Part shown: one piece after another, positions 24,096-36,126 of the stretch
Layout of the letters: each line of letters starts with the position of its first letter
How positions within the stretch are numbered: position 1 is the stretch's first letter
Source: Hypoxylon rubiginosum
Taxonomy: Eukaryota > Ascomycota > Sordariomycetes > Xylariales > Hypoxylaceae
Assembly (NCBI GenBank): GCA_902806565.1
Contig: CADCXA010000003.1
Coordinates: 434,001 to 498,000 of the forward strand
Reading direction: 5' to 3'
Length of the DNA: 64,000 bases
Translations under genes and position numbers: made by a program
The notes under the pieces: model-generated
What the model was told of the DNA's origin: nothing
Database searches by the model: none
The model's input: the letters and a program-made list of their open reading frames with translations, nothing else

Positions 24096-26134
24096 TTACT
24101 CTCTTTCAAGAGCTGCCCTGTTGCTACCCATAATTCCTATTATATCAGAGCTATCGGCCGTGAGAATCTTCTTCTGGTCGCCTTTGACTTCGATTTTCGC
24201 CTTGAACGCAACGTCGAAAAGTGGAAAAGACGACAACATGGGGAATATTCTGGGTTGAAACCACACGCCCAGCAACACCCCCCAGGTAAATATGATGGCA
24301 CTGCCTTGCAATGCGACGAATAAATAGAACATCCCCGAGTCGAATCTGAGTTTCGTGTATGGCGCCACGATAGAGGTCCTGGTATAAAACTCAGACGGCA
24401 ACGTGTCGATGATGGTCTGAGATTGCAGCGCCGTATTTCCCCAATTATTTGCGTTGAACAACCAGAAGGGGAAGACTAAGATGCTTTGGAAATTGAATAG
24501 CAGTATTCCATACGTCAAAGGGTCCCGCAACTGGTCGGCGGCGATCCAGAAATTGGATACGATGGAAGAGGGCGCCGGGATACCAGCCGCTGTATAGTTC
24601 AGTAACCAATCGAGGGCAAGCTTGTAAGCTGGAAGGTCGATGTTATCGACTCGTATAGGCGACGACAGTGCCTCTGTATTGACTATACTAATTAGATCTC
24701 ACCGCGATGACTGTAGCCTGACGCTGGAAAAAGGTCACCGCGGTGGTGATGTTGGGTGTCGGTACAGTCGTATGGCAAACACCCCCTTCCGTGCCGTTGG
24801 TACAGACGAAGATTCCTAAGGATCAGTTAACTACCTAAGTACGAACAACTTCAAGTATCTCGGTAGTAGGCTACCTGCTCTAAGTCTTGCCAAGTCGTCA
24901 TCCCCTGCGATGCAAAGACGTATGCCGATTGGGGTGTTAGAAGCACCAAAAACGTCACAGTCGGCATCCGCAAAATCGTCGTCAATGAGATCGTCGAATT
25001 CAACCTGGATAGTCGGCACGCTGTCTATCTTCACTAAAGGGTAATTGGCATATCCTAAAGGATTCCACGGTGTCACCATCTCCAGGCCGCCGCTTAGAAG
25101 ATACGAGAAGCAGTTGCTCCCCGAGCACTGCACCGGGGCCACGATATTTGACAACAGAGGGCTAATGACAAGGTTATATACCGAAGCGAAATAGGTATAA
25201 GGAAGCAGTTGATAAGAATAATCAGGCTGCAATGATGCAAGGCTTTCAATAAAGGGTTGGACGTAAGAACCGTTGAAGGGGCCTACTCCCGCAGTAACGT
25301 TGTAAATTGTGCCGGTATCATAAACTGTGACCGTTGAGGTTTGGTCTGCGCAATGTCAGTAACAATTTCCATCACGAGCGGTATGTAGCAGATGTAATAG
25401 AAGCAAGTAAATATGAAAATTCGGAAACTGTTGCCAATTCTAAAACTGTTGGTGGAAATACTCACAGAAGAGTACCAATGCAGATAGCCAGATAATGACC
25501 ATGAACGATCCCCTTCAAATCATGAGTACGAAAGTACTGTGGTTTATGGAATTGGCAGTACCTCAATAACGTCCACATCTTGCTTGAAAGTTGAGATATC
25601 GATGAAGTTATAAGCCTATGTGGTATCTGTTAGCTCGATGCCACCGATATCCATTGCAAATACCCCATTGGTCTGACAAAGAGAAAATGATATTATGTAG
25701 ACGCTATTTCGTCCCTTAAGCATATCTGTCCCTTGGACGCTCTTAAACTAGGAAGGAAGAAACTCATATACGGACCTGATCATGCCCAGAGCACCAGTAG
25801 TTGGCGTGAGAGCCAGGATGCTCGTGTAGGAAACACCTTTAGGACGACTAATCAAAGACCACATCACGAATTGAAATGAATCTTCAACTGTAAATGTAGT
25901 CAAGGTAGACAAGATAGCTTGAACAGTGCGCAGGATTGCTAACGCCATACTGGAGTCGAGTTTGTGGATAGAGTCAAACGGCTGTCCGTGGTCTGATCTC
26001 CACTGTGCCGCGAACGTCGCTTGCACCAGGACCACGATTATGGCGAATAAACCTGGGATTGCCAATAGGCATAGGCAGCATTGTAGCCATGTGTTGGAGA
26101 ACTTCAACTTCTTCGGTAGAGTCGGTGTCGTCAT
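24096..26134 (-). CDS. fungal multi-spanning membrane protein, unknown function
   Basis: Reconstructed exons are 26134–25776, 25615–25562, 25512–25466, 25345–24875, 24815–24723 and 24673–24096 (533 residues). I recognise the pattern of a fungal-specific integral membrane family with no assigned role, but cannot name it with certainty. There is a hydrophobic N-terminal helix after a short basic start and a conserved stretch ending SRPKGVSYTSILALTPTTGALG. A third helix is assembled across three small exons (FMVIIWLSALVLF). A large extracytoplasmic Cys-containing domain begins TVTVYDTGTIYNVTAGV, and two C-terminal helices follow (ILLFNFQSILVFPFWLF; MFYLFVALQGSAIIFTWGVLLG). The last junction is weak: the frame meets TAG at 24688–24690 unless a 49-base intron with donor GTCAGG is removed. 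Either that intron is real or the gene carries a lesion. Confidence 0.6.
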
Positions 26135-26626
26135 ACTAAAAATGAAGACGTAAAGTCCTGGGAAAATAAATGTCGTAGATCAAGTGGGAGTTGGAAAAGC
26201 GCCTGTCCTCTAAGCCAACTCGTATATAAGACTGCTGTCTTTTTAGACCGCAGTTCTACCAATCAACACACGCCATTATTATTGGGCTTAGAAACTGCAA
26301 TTCCTAGGAGAGGATGAGGGGATAGAAAGTGCACTTTATGGTAGCACTAAGGGGCTGTGGAAAAGAAAGTGCACTTTTCGGTAGAAGAATGAGGGCTGAC
26401 GGAATATGCCATGTGTGGTTATACAGCAGACAGCTGAGCTCGGGGTGCATATGCAGGTAGTTATAATTAGATCAGTAACAAAACCTACTGGTAGGCAGAT
26501 CAGAGCTATTAGTTTGTATAAAAACGGTGAGACATTCCTGTTGCGATTCATAAACGGGTAGATGGCCTTCCAAAAGCCTCTCTAACATACCTGGGTTTAT
26601 TTCGATTTTCCAGTACTCCGGACATC
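26135..26626. promoter_or_regulatory. divergent promoter region between membrane and GPI-type genes
   Basis: 492 bases between divergent starts. Contains a repeated AAAGTGCACTTT-like segment: 'aaagtgcactttatggtag' near 26326–26344 and 'aaagtgcacttttcggtag' near 26366–26384. The 12-base core is a perfect palindrome present twice 40 bases apart, possibly a paired protein-binding site. Confidence 0.45.
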
Positions 26627-27792
26627 ATGCACTCTCAACTGTCGATAGTATGGCTTTTTCAGTTGACTGGATTAGCCTTAGCCCAATGTTCGTCTCCTTA
26701 TGATAACGCATATACCTAGGTTACTGGTACTTATCTTACGGTGTAGCATCTGATACGAATGGGACTACGGACAGCTGTAGATCCGATTGCCAATTACAAA
26801 TAGACACCGGCTTCATCGAATATTGGCTGTGGGCAGATTCGCGCGAGGAAATCGCTTACCCGTCACAGACCTACGCAACTAAGACAATCGTTCAGATCTT
26901 CAATACCGTCCTGAATACTACGAGGATGGAAACAAGCTACCCTTCAGACTACATACCTGAATCTACGCCTACGAACGAAGGCGGTACGCAAATCAGTACT
27001 ATGACATACTCGAGACAGGGGCAAAACCACACTACCGATATGTTAGCTTGCTCAAATCCGCAATGGCCGAGAATTATGCTAATACACTGCAATAGAGCGT
27101 TTCCAACCGCCTTCGTCAATTGGCCGGATACCTATGGGTGGAAGGGTACGCTTGGCGTCGAAGTATCGCCCGGTATTACCGACTGTATAACAGCCAGTAC
27201 CACGTCGACGATGATATCGATCCTGTCTAATCCCCAGGATCCATCTATACTTCGGCCTTCAGAATCAATCCAGGATACACTAGGACTTACTTACAGCTTG
27301 CTTCCGGGCTATTGGGACTATCAGCTTTTCTATCCCGAGAAAACGCTCTTCCCAGATCAGAGTGTAATTCAGACGTGTTGCTCTAGCATAGATGGCGGCC
27401 CAAATATGGCTCCTTTCACTGTCACCTCGTGGACCACGATTTCATCTACCAGCTATGAAAGTGACGACGTCGCGTCTACGAACACCGATAGTATATCAAC
27501 TGCACAGTCGGAGAACACAGTTATCTCCACCCCATCGGAGACTGGCGGTTCCAGTACCTCCTCGACCACTCCTGACAGCGGAGTGACCCCAACTAGCCAG
27601 CCAGGGGCTACATCAACAAGTCAGCATACGTCGACGGTAGGGGATGAAGGAACACAAAGCAGCAGTGCCTCTCCTTCAGAATCATCAGGCGGAGGTACGC
27701 AGCAAAGCAGGGGCGCAAGGGATTTCGGCTTTTACCGCACGCAGTGTTTCGTCCTTTCCCTTGTCCTCGTACATGCGATGATCATATTATAA
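26627..27792 (+). CDS. secreted Ser/Thr-rich protein, probable GPI anchor
   Basis: Exons 26627–26687 and 26747–27792, 368 residues, divergent from the neighbouring membrane-protein gene. The N-terminus is a signal peptide (basic-poor, hydrophobic core ending ALAQ). The mature part has a cysteine-bearing domain (for example CRSDCQL and CCSSIDG) that I do not recognise. It is followed by about 100 residues rich in Ser, Thr and Gly (about 242–345), typical of O-glycosylated wall stalks. The end is a hydrophobic tail (CFVLSLVLVHAMIIL) preceded by small residues, as in GPI-attachment signals. The intron donor GTTCGT is non-consensus, but without splicing the frame stops at once and the phase matches exactly. 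A lineage-specific cell-surface protein is likely; its function is unknown. Confidence 0.68.
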
Positions 27793-30306
27793 TTATAAAA
27801 AGCGAAGCGGAATTGAAGGCTGCCATGTATCTAACGATGTGTGCGACCATATACATCTCTCAGTATGCTTTTTGGCTCGGGTCTTGGGCGTATATGTGGC
27901 CGCTTAAGCAGATATAGGCGACTCTACTTTCGGATCGTCTCGGAATCTTCGATTACGCGAGGGGAAATTGGTGAAGAGGCTCCGACGGCTGCTTGAATAT
28001 ACTGGCGTAGTCGAGTAATCGACGTGTCCCCGTTAAAGGGAATATTCGATCTGGGTTAGGAAGGTATTCGAACCTGCTAACAATTAGCTCCAATATCTGG
28101 CTTTAGGTACCGTAGGTGTTGGTTGGAGCTTGCTTTGAATTTGGACCAGCTGGAAGATTTCGATAGAATCCTCCTTCCCTTGGATATGAGGTTTCAGCTG
28201 GAAAGCCTTCAATACGATGTGTCCATATTGAATATATGAATTATGCCAGTTCGTTGAAAACATTATTCCAATCATCTGTTCTAGAACCTTGCATGCTCTT
28301 TAGCCTCGCCCGGCAGATGTTGCAATCTCGTTTGTGGCTTCGGTTTCGGAGTAATACGCTCTGAGAGCTTTTCTCGTTGCCTTTCTAGAGGGCAGCTCGT
28401 TGTTCCTAAAACACTAAAAAATTCTTAGTAACATATGAAACCGCAAGGTGATTCTTTTTATGATGGAGATGATGTCCTCTCGGTCTACCACCGTTGCGGA
28501 CATGTTGGGAAGGCGAACAATGTTTTCAATTTGACAGTAGCAATTTAAAATGCAAGTATGGTAGAGAAATGAAGAGGGGAGGGGGGGCTTATATGGACCG
28601 CCACAGAGGCATGCTAAGCTGTAGCAGAAACTTTGGAGATCCTGATTGGCGGTTCCCAAGCCACTATCTCAGTTCCTAGGCACGGAAGTCCGAGATGATG
28701 TGAGAGGGAAGGAGGGTAGCAAATATTTCGTACCTCTATCGTAGGTTAGACCGCGTAGTATTTCAGTACGTTGGATATTGCGGTCACGTCTACCAGGCAT
28801 GTACAGTAACTTGAATAGAGGAAAGGCAAGAAATTGAAAGTTGCCTAGTATAATACCAACGTGAGAACACTGCTTCCGTATTTAGAAGGTATCTACATAT
28901 GTAGTCTCCTATTTATATCTTTGTGTAACCCATGGGCTGTCACGATAGCTTAACGTCGTAGTTACCTACGTCTATTTTAAACGTTTAAGAGATAGGTATC
29001 CAAAGATTGGAAATATGAAATTCAGTTAATTTATAGTGTTATTCGCCGTTTGTTTCCTAATCTCAGCTGTCCTATCCAAAGGGTAGTCTTTCTAGGTCAC
29101 GTCACGTCTTTTCAACACGGATACGTTGAACAAATTGCTTTGAGTCTTAGTTGAACATATGGCAAAGGCCCATATCTAACATTTCAGTCTAAAGATTTGT
29201 ATGTACCCTTTGCCAAACTTTGGTGCCACAAGCTTTGACTTCATACGAGGCCACCCTCGCCACACCTACATTCCTTACAAGTGGTTGCTAGATATCTTTT
29301 GAGTCATTAACCGGGACTTATACTGTCTAGGCCTACAACTATTGGAATTGTAATGAAAGCAAACATGCAGACGTATTACGCCAGCTACGTCTCTGTTAAT
29401 GCTATAAACCTATACTTGCGTATAGACTCGCCGTGAGTAACTACTACCGGCCTGAACCAGTCCATATCAGTCACAGCTCTATCTCAGAGATTAACACTTG
29501 CCGGGAACGAATGACTTTACTTTGTAGTTGTTATACGTATGTCGTGCTTCGTCGTAGTCCGTCACGATAGGTATTTTAATCTTTACTTGGCTTAATATCA
29601 TCGTATACCGTAGAGAGATGAGTCAGGAGGGAAAACGTATCGTTATTTTGACATAACAGTCCTTGATAGTCACAGATTCACCGACTTCTGGATGGATTAT
29701 GACCTCATTGCTATCGCAGATAGCTCACGGCACTTGACCTAAGGCGAACGTAGACCTAAGGCGAACGCAGACCTGAGGTGAGCGCATACCACTAGCACTA
29801 TCATTCCATTAGCACTATCATTCGGCACGCACCTAAGGTCGACACATGTATTCGAGGTACTCCCATGTACATACGAGGTAGTTCCTCGCACTGCCACACA
29901 CTTCTCTAGGGATGTTTGTATCTTATCTCCAATTGTATGATGTACCTAGATACACTACAATGGCCTCGAATAATCACTATTAGCTTTGTATTCGATCTAG
30001 ACAGAAGGCTACAGGCCATTGTACCCCCGTCATGTGTTGATACCTTGGAATGATTTGCACTTGCCTCTAGCAAATGCCATCTACACCCACCTATGATCCC
30101 TGTGACTCCCATCGACATCCCCTATGGGATTTAGTATATATATACCTCTGTCCCCAACCAAACTCACGATCCAAAACTACTGTCCTGTACCCTCACCTGC
30201 TTCTGATAAATTTCCCTCCCCTCTCATTCAGAACTCCTCAACACTTCCCATATCTTCTGCAATTCTCAACTCTTTCCATACAAACCAAAGCTCCCGAATA
30301 ATCAAC
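27793..30306. other. gene-poor region with short tandem repeats
   Basis: About 2.5 kb with no credible gene: short ORFs only, many stops in all frames and mildly AT-rich composition. Tandem 17-base repeats occur at 29736–29822. A TA-rich stretch at about 30132–30144 may be the TATA element of the gene at 30307. Confidence 0.5.
29736..29822. repeat. two adjacent tandem repeats of 17-base period
   Basis: Three copies of a 17-mer starting GACCTAAGGCGAAC at 29736, 29753 and 29770; the third copy has three transitions. After a two-base gap come two copies of an unrelated 17-mer (CCACTAGCACTATCATT type) at 29789 and 29806. Looser repeats of ATGTA…CGAGGTA follow near 29846–29886. Confidence 0.85.
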
Positions 30307-31460
30307 ATGGAAGATACGAGACTTGCTAGAGAGTGCCTCCAGGCGTTGGAGGGTTTAGTTCATGATGCGCGCCACACCTATGGTGCCAGTAAAGAGGAGG
30401 TCGAGCTAGCCTTGCATAGCACCATGGACGCTCTCGTCCAAGACGAGATCCACGATATTGCCGATTCTCTATACGGTCGAGGCCCTTTGGGCCGACCGCA
30501 CGTCGCCTGGCTCGTTATGAGCCACACGTGGAAGTGTCTCGGTAAGTTTATAATCCTCCTCCCCATATCACTCTCTCCTCCAGCCTCACCCTCTCCTCCA
30601 ACTTTTTCCTCTCTAGCTTCATCTTCGCCTTGATATTTATTTTCATCTTCATTATCCTCACATTCATATTCACCTATACCTTCACTTTCTCCTTTCTCGG
30701 ATCAGTCAGTGTCTCGTAGACGCCTTCTATGGTATTCTACTTGGATGAAATCTGACGATCCGAATGATGTACTACGAAAGGACTGCGTGCTAATCTAATA
30801 TACGCGGCTCTGTAGGGGACGACGTGGATGCCGATTTCGAGCGTATGGCTCGCCCTGCCTCCAACGAGGGCCCCGTCTGCGCCAACGCAGATGAGGACCT
30901 TGATGAGATCAAGGACATGGGCACCACTCACCCATATGGTCTCGTGGGGGTCTTTGCCTTCTGGATCTTGACCGGAGATATCTGGGGTAAGTTCACCATT
31001 TATTTTATTCTCCCCTACTACTACTCACTTCTATCCCCATTCCTTCCCCGTCCCAGCCTGCCTTCCTGCCCTCATACACGTTATCTCGTCTTTTGTGACG
31101 ATAAGCTATCTACCTTATCTATCTATGACACATGAGCCCCAAGCAAACACAATAATCCTCGCGACATAGATACTGTGTAGGTATGTACTAACGCCGCCCC
31201 CCCACCTAGTTGACGAGAATGCGGAACTGGCGTCCGCCCCGCCCGTCACCACCCTCACCGCGTACGACGAGCGGCGAGGCACGCAGGTCGTCATCCAGGG
31301 CGACCGCGACATCGCCGACTTCATGTGGGCCTGGCACGCGCTGTCCCTCGCCTATCGCGAGGGCACGCCCCCGCCTCCCGAACAGGATCGACGGCCCAGA
31401 GCTCCGGCGCCTGGCCGAGAACTCCGTCGTCAGCAACAACCACAGGGAGGTCGCCGCTAG
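30307..31460 (+). CDS. hypothetical acidic protein, lineage-specific
   Basis: Exons 30307–30541, 30816–30986 and 31210–31460 give 218 residues in one phase-consistent frame, with GTAAGT donors at both introns. The protein is helical and acidic, with no signal peptide and no domain I recognise. The first exon is rich in Glu, His and Asp (MEDTRLARECLQALEGLV). The second holds a short hydrophobic stretch, LVGVFAFWILTGDIW. In the third, coding character after about 31380 looks better in a different frame (see findings), so the last 25–30 residues are doubtful. Introns of 274 and 223 bases are longer than elsewhere in the window. No homologue comes to mind; function unknown. Confidence 0.5.
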
Positions 31461-34245
31461 GGATATCGTCGGGAGCGACCCAGGCTTGGTCTCACACCAT
31501 TAGGTGGGACCGCCTCGGCAAGTAGCAGGAGCGCCTGTTTCGGCGCCATCAACGACGGCGATGACGAGCTCGGTTTCTTAGAGCGTCTGACTACCTACGA
31601 CTGATCGCGATGCTTTACTTACACCATACGACGAAATCACCGACGGTTTTGTCTTCTTGCCTACGTGTGTCGTACGCACTTGATACGTTTGCTTTGCTTT
31701 AAAGAAAAGAAAAAAACCAAAAAAAAAAAATCAGTTTCAGAAACGTTTCGACGTTAGTCTCAGATCGGTTCTACATCAGTCACGAGGAGGATGCGATGAT
31801 TTTTGCGTTGCAATTTCGATGAGGAGGAGATAGGACGTGAGAACCGCTCGGCGATAAGCTACGGTTGCTCTGATTAGGTAGTTCGGTCCTCGGATCGATG
31901 AATCAAACATCTTGTCTCCTTCCCAAATTGATTTGACCTACTCGTGAAGCGGAATGAACACCCTAACATGGCAAGTACGTTATAAATTCAGCTACTCTAG
32001 GCGTCGCGGTAGCAGTGCCTATTCAACCTAGGCAACTGAAACTCCTCTGATGATTCGCCAATGTTAAAGCAGTGCCTAATTCTGGCGTGTAGATATCACT
32101 TACCTATTACTCGTCATCCAGGTAAACAACCTCGTAATGGAACATCGCCAACCTGAGAATCAGGTATTCATAGTCCGGAGAGCAATGAACTCGAGGAATC
32201 TCGTTTTCATCAGCTAGGTACCCTTTTCCGAAGTAGCGTCGATGCTTCTTGCACTACATTCACTTAGCATGCTGCGATATATCACAAGGTAGGCATTATA
32301 GCCATCATAGCCACGATATCCCGATATCTCTCGGGTGTATACCTGAGCAGACGACCCCTTGGGCTTGCGGTAAGGCAGGGAGTTAGCTACGCTTGTACTA
32401 GTCTAGATAGCCTCTATTGTATCGATAACTTAATTTGGAGTGGAATACCTTTTGGAGCACCTGGAGAGAAGGAGAAGGTAGCACTCCCGTTCGGCGAGGT
32501 ATCTGAATATTCGATTCTGCGAAAGTAGCACCTTAGATAGTCTATTTCGCTTAGGAAGGTACCTACCTACCTGGATTTTACCCATCGGCAGGAAGATCGG
32601 TTCATCTACCTACGTAACAAACATGCGATGAATTCAGTTGGCACCTTCGATTGACCACCCTATGACTTGAGAGGAAGTGAACTCGTCATAACCATTCTGG
32701 ATACTACTAACTAGGTACGTAGATACTCGGGAGTTAACGTACGGTTGTTCGACGACGGAGTGACTGAAGCTACCAGGCCTAAACTTGTCAACGGTTCTGG
32801 CTGCTAGGCGTGGGGGCATTCTCGAGTCAGATGACAATATAACTAGGAAATGGGCTGCCAGTGTGTATAGCTCGAATCTTTAGGTAATGAGATACGATAT
32901 AGAGGAAGGAAGGTGTGCCGAACAATAGGAGACTTAAAAACTTGGGTTGACGTTGAACAAGCGGCTGATAATGATAAGATAGCCAAGCCTTGGCGCGGAA
33001 GGGCTCACATTCGATATTTAAGACATCGAAATCTGGGCACGCCTAAATATTTACCTACTCTCTACTCCCTCGCTCTCCACGTGCGTGTATTCGCGTGTCT
33101 ATTAATTACTCTGAGGGACATAAGTAGGTGTGAAGTCAGAATTGCTTACCTAAAACTGATAAAGTCGAAGCTAATACAAGGTGCGGCTCGCTAACCCCAT
33201 CCCAACCTTCCCACAGTTCTGCGCACGTCCCCAGGGGTCCGGGACCTGCCAAGACATTCCAGACCCCCTGATAGCTCAAACCCTTTTCACGACGTCCGAG
33301 TCTGGCGTCGAAATATTGAAATGGTAGACGCCTCCTTTTTGCTATATTGGTTCATGTGACTCAAGTGACTAATAAAGTCGATATATGGGACTTCAGTTCC
33401 AGGTAAACAGATGAAATATTAAGAAGTACTTATGTTTGCTTCCGCATGCGTGGAACGGGGGTACATCCTGTAAGGCTTTCGGTCCCGTCTTACACACAAC
33501 ATTCCGTCAAGCCATCATTCCTAATGTATGTAAGATTCCACGTAAACATACACGTGGATCGGACTCCTTTTTTTAATCCCATATAGAAAAAAAAGGGAAT
33601 CATGAACTTGATGACAGGTACTGATTCATATTATCGACTCATTTATATTCAGCTAAATTATCTGCACCCATCCGGCGAAACCCTGAGTCGTAATGTACGT
33701 GCCCGTGCCGTACTGCCTACTTCCGAAAAGAGGGCAAGAAAAGACACGACCCCCATCCCATGCCGGCACCCGATCCTTGGGAAGAACAAGGTTGCAAAAA
33801 TGGAATTAGACAAACACATTTAGACTGTTAGGACGCGCGTACAAAATTTCATGATACTACATATGTAAGTAAGTTTCGAACACGGAAACCCTTTTTTCTC
33901 TCTTTTTCTCTCTTTTTATACCTAGGTTATCCTAAGTTCCGGACAGTTCATGATTTTTTCCCACTTCATATACTACGGATTTTTTCACTTCAATTCGCTT
34001 TCGCTTTAACTCGTAAATATTTCACCATATATATATAAAATAACCTCCCAATGCAGCGCATTTTCGCCCATAAATCAACCAGTATTTCCAACGTCGGTAT
34101 ATATATACATATATATACGAGATCGAGCCAGTATGTATATCTTATGCAAAAAGCTTAACCCAGAAACGCCATGCGGTATATCATGGAACATTAGGCAAAT
34201 AAAAACGCCTACGCATTTTCAAACATCCAAAAACTAGGCGGGGTG
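31461..34245. other. gene-poor intergenic region
   Basis: About 2.8 kb without a credible gene. Stops are frequent in all frames. An A-rich run lies at about 31703–31729, and a (TA)n tract at about 34098–34117 sits in the 3' region of the next gene. Nothing further is seen. Confidence 0.5.
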
Positions 34246-36126
34246 TCACCGCCCAAGGCCACCGTCGGTTCTGAAGTAGGGGCACATCAGGTCCCATGGC
34301 ATCTTCAGGTTATTCGGCGCGCAGACCGCCTCGTTCGCATAGGCTCGCCACCGGTCTAGGAGGTCGGATTTGCTGATACCATCCTGTTGGGTGAAGAAGC
34401 TGAAATGGGCCACCACGGAGCGCGTGTCGATGAGGAACGGTCTTCCGATGCGCTTGGGTATATCCGATGTGATAGCTTGCTCGTCATCGTCTGCGATGGG
34501 AAGCTGGTCCCGAATATCAGAGCCCCAGACGGCGCAGAAATTCAAGTTGTACCGGTTGTATCCCGTGTCATACGTCTGCTCACCACCGGGACCGTTCACG
34601 TCACCCGCGACAATTGCAGAGGCGTTGGGCGCTAACGAGTTCTCCGGATATCGGATGCTTCGACCGAAGAAGTAGCGCTGCATCTTGTTCTGCTCGAGGT
34701 TGTACAGAAGGGAATATTGCTGCTGTGCTCCAATGCCCCACGACTTCCACGCCGCGCCAAATGCGATCGGGTCGCCGCCGCGGTTTTGGTCGTATTTTCC
34801 CATCGGGGTCTTGAGCAGGTCATAATGATCGTCAGATATCAGGAGCCACGGGTGGCCACGATACGACGCTATCATATCGAAAATATTATAATCGTCGGTC
34901 AATTCGTCTTTAGGATATCTCTGCTTCTCGGATACGCGCCACGACTCGGTCGCGTGAAACGTCGGTTTGGTGCTCGGATCCGGGAGGAAGGGATGAATCG
35001 CACCGTAGTGGTACTGCTCCATTCCTGTGACAGGGCTGTTGACTAGGTTGGACGAAATAGCGTACGGATGAGGTAGGGCAATGCGAGTTTGCACGAGTTG
35101 AGGTATGGCGTCGGGATGAATCCAGACCTGCGCGGGTAAGTTAGTCAGTGCCTCGGTCTTGATTTTGGACCCCGTCGTGCCAAACTTGGGAACGTCCCGT
35201 AGGTGGAACTGTTTGCTTACAATATCGTCATCTATCTTGACATAGATGGTGTTGTCCTCGACCGCATAATTCCACATGCAACTATATTTCTTGCCTTCAC
35301 AAACGCCTTTACCCACAACCTTGTACTCGGGTGTTTTGCTAACGAGATCTTCCACCCAGGCGACGTCGTCTTCGTCCTTTGTATGGGACATGAACCATAC
35401 TTCGTCGAAGTAGCCACCGTTGGAAACCAGGTTTTGCTGAAGATAGCAGTCTAGGATGTCTACGTATCTCTTGCGACCATAGAAGACCATGCCGACGACC
35501 TTGATACCAGCGGGTTTCTTCCATCCACCCTTGGGAGCGATACTATCCAGCTTGACCTTGTTGATGCGATCGGCCGGCTTGAGGTCGTACTCCCCATGCT
35601 CGTCTACAGGCCATGTCGTGCAGAACTTTGGGTTCTCCGACGGCTTTGGTCGCTTGTAACTCGTCTGGCTGCTCTCTGATTCGTGGACTTTCTCGGGGGT
35701 CGGTGTAGAGACCGAAGAGGTCGTAGGGGTAGTATCGTGGGCGGTTGAGGTCGCTGCTGCTGCTGTTGTTGTCGTTGTGGATGTTACTTTGATTGCTTGT
35801 GTTGTCGTAAGAGTAACTTCGACGTCTGTCTGATGCTGGGTAGGTTCCGCAGGAGAGTATGGATTGAAAATGAACAAGGTAATGAGTAGAGATACGACGA
35901 TGGCGAAGATGAAGTATCTCGGATTGAACTTGCGAACGGGTACCCAGCTAGGTATCGGTATGGATTGAAGACGGTGCCATATCGGATTTTGGTCTGGTCT
36001 TAGCGGCGTTGACCAGTTCTGGCTGTGTTCGGACTCCTCGTACTCGAATTCTTCGCTCGACGACGACTGGGTCTCCTTGGAGAGTAGCTGAGCCGAGGAC
36101 TCGATATCCTCCTCCCGTTGCTTCAT
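34246..36126 (-). CDS. type II membrane protein, putative glycosyltransferase
   Basis: Single exon, 626 residues. A short acidic/Ser-rich cytosolic tail is followed by one membrane helix (YFIFAIVVSLLITLFIF, about residues 71–87), a Thr/Ser-rich stem of about 70 residues and a large lumenal domain. This is Golgi type II topology. The lumenal domain starts with a GT-A-like segment (VVGMVFYGRKRYVDIL…LQQNLV) and has an acidic triad in VKIDDDIV that fits the metal-binding DxD of nucleotide-sugar transferases. It is Trp- and Tyr-rich and ends in a conserved-looking MPWDLMCPYF. I know homologues in many ascomycetes only as uncharacterised proteins. Assignment to a glycosyltransferase is inference from topology and the DxD motif; donor and acceptor are unknown. 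Confidence 0.7.
   Translation of the reverse strand: MKQREEDIESSAQLLSKETQSSSSEEFEYEESEHSQNWSTPLRPDQNPIWHRLQSIPIPSWVPVRKFNPRYFIFAIVVSLLITLFIFNPYSPAEPTQHQTDVEVTLTTTQAIKVTSTTTTTAAAATSTAHDTTPTTSSVSTPTPEKVHESESSQTSYKRPKPSENPKFCTTWPVDEHGEYDLKPADRINKVKLDSIAPKGGWKKPAGIKVVGMVFYGRKRYVDILDCYLQQNLVSNGGYFDEVWFMSHTKDEDDVAWVEDLVSKTPEYKVVGKGVCEGKKYSCMWNYAVEDNTIYVKIDDDIVSKQFHLRDVPKFGTTGSKIKTEALTNLPAQVWIHPDAIPQLVQTRIALPHPYAISSNLVNSPVTGMEQYHYGAIHPFLPDPSTKPTFHATESWRVSEKQRYPKDELTDDYNIFDMIASYRGHPWLLISDDHYDLLKTPMGKYDQNRGGDPIAFGAAWKSWGIGAQQQYSLLYNLEQNKMQRYFFGRSIRYPENSLAPNASAIVAGDVNGPGGEQTYDTGYNRYNLNFCAVWGSDIRDQLPIADDDEQAITSDIPKRIGRPFLIDTRSVVAHFSFFTQQDGISKSDLLDRWRAYANEAVCAPNNLKMPWDLMCPYFRTDGGLGR

Noticed and set aside
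28060..28110. AGGTTCGAATACCT word resembling a tRNA T-arm
   Set aside because: No matching acceptor or anticodon arms can be drawn around it.
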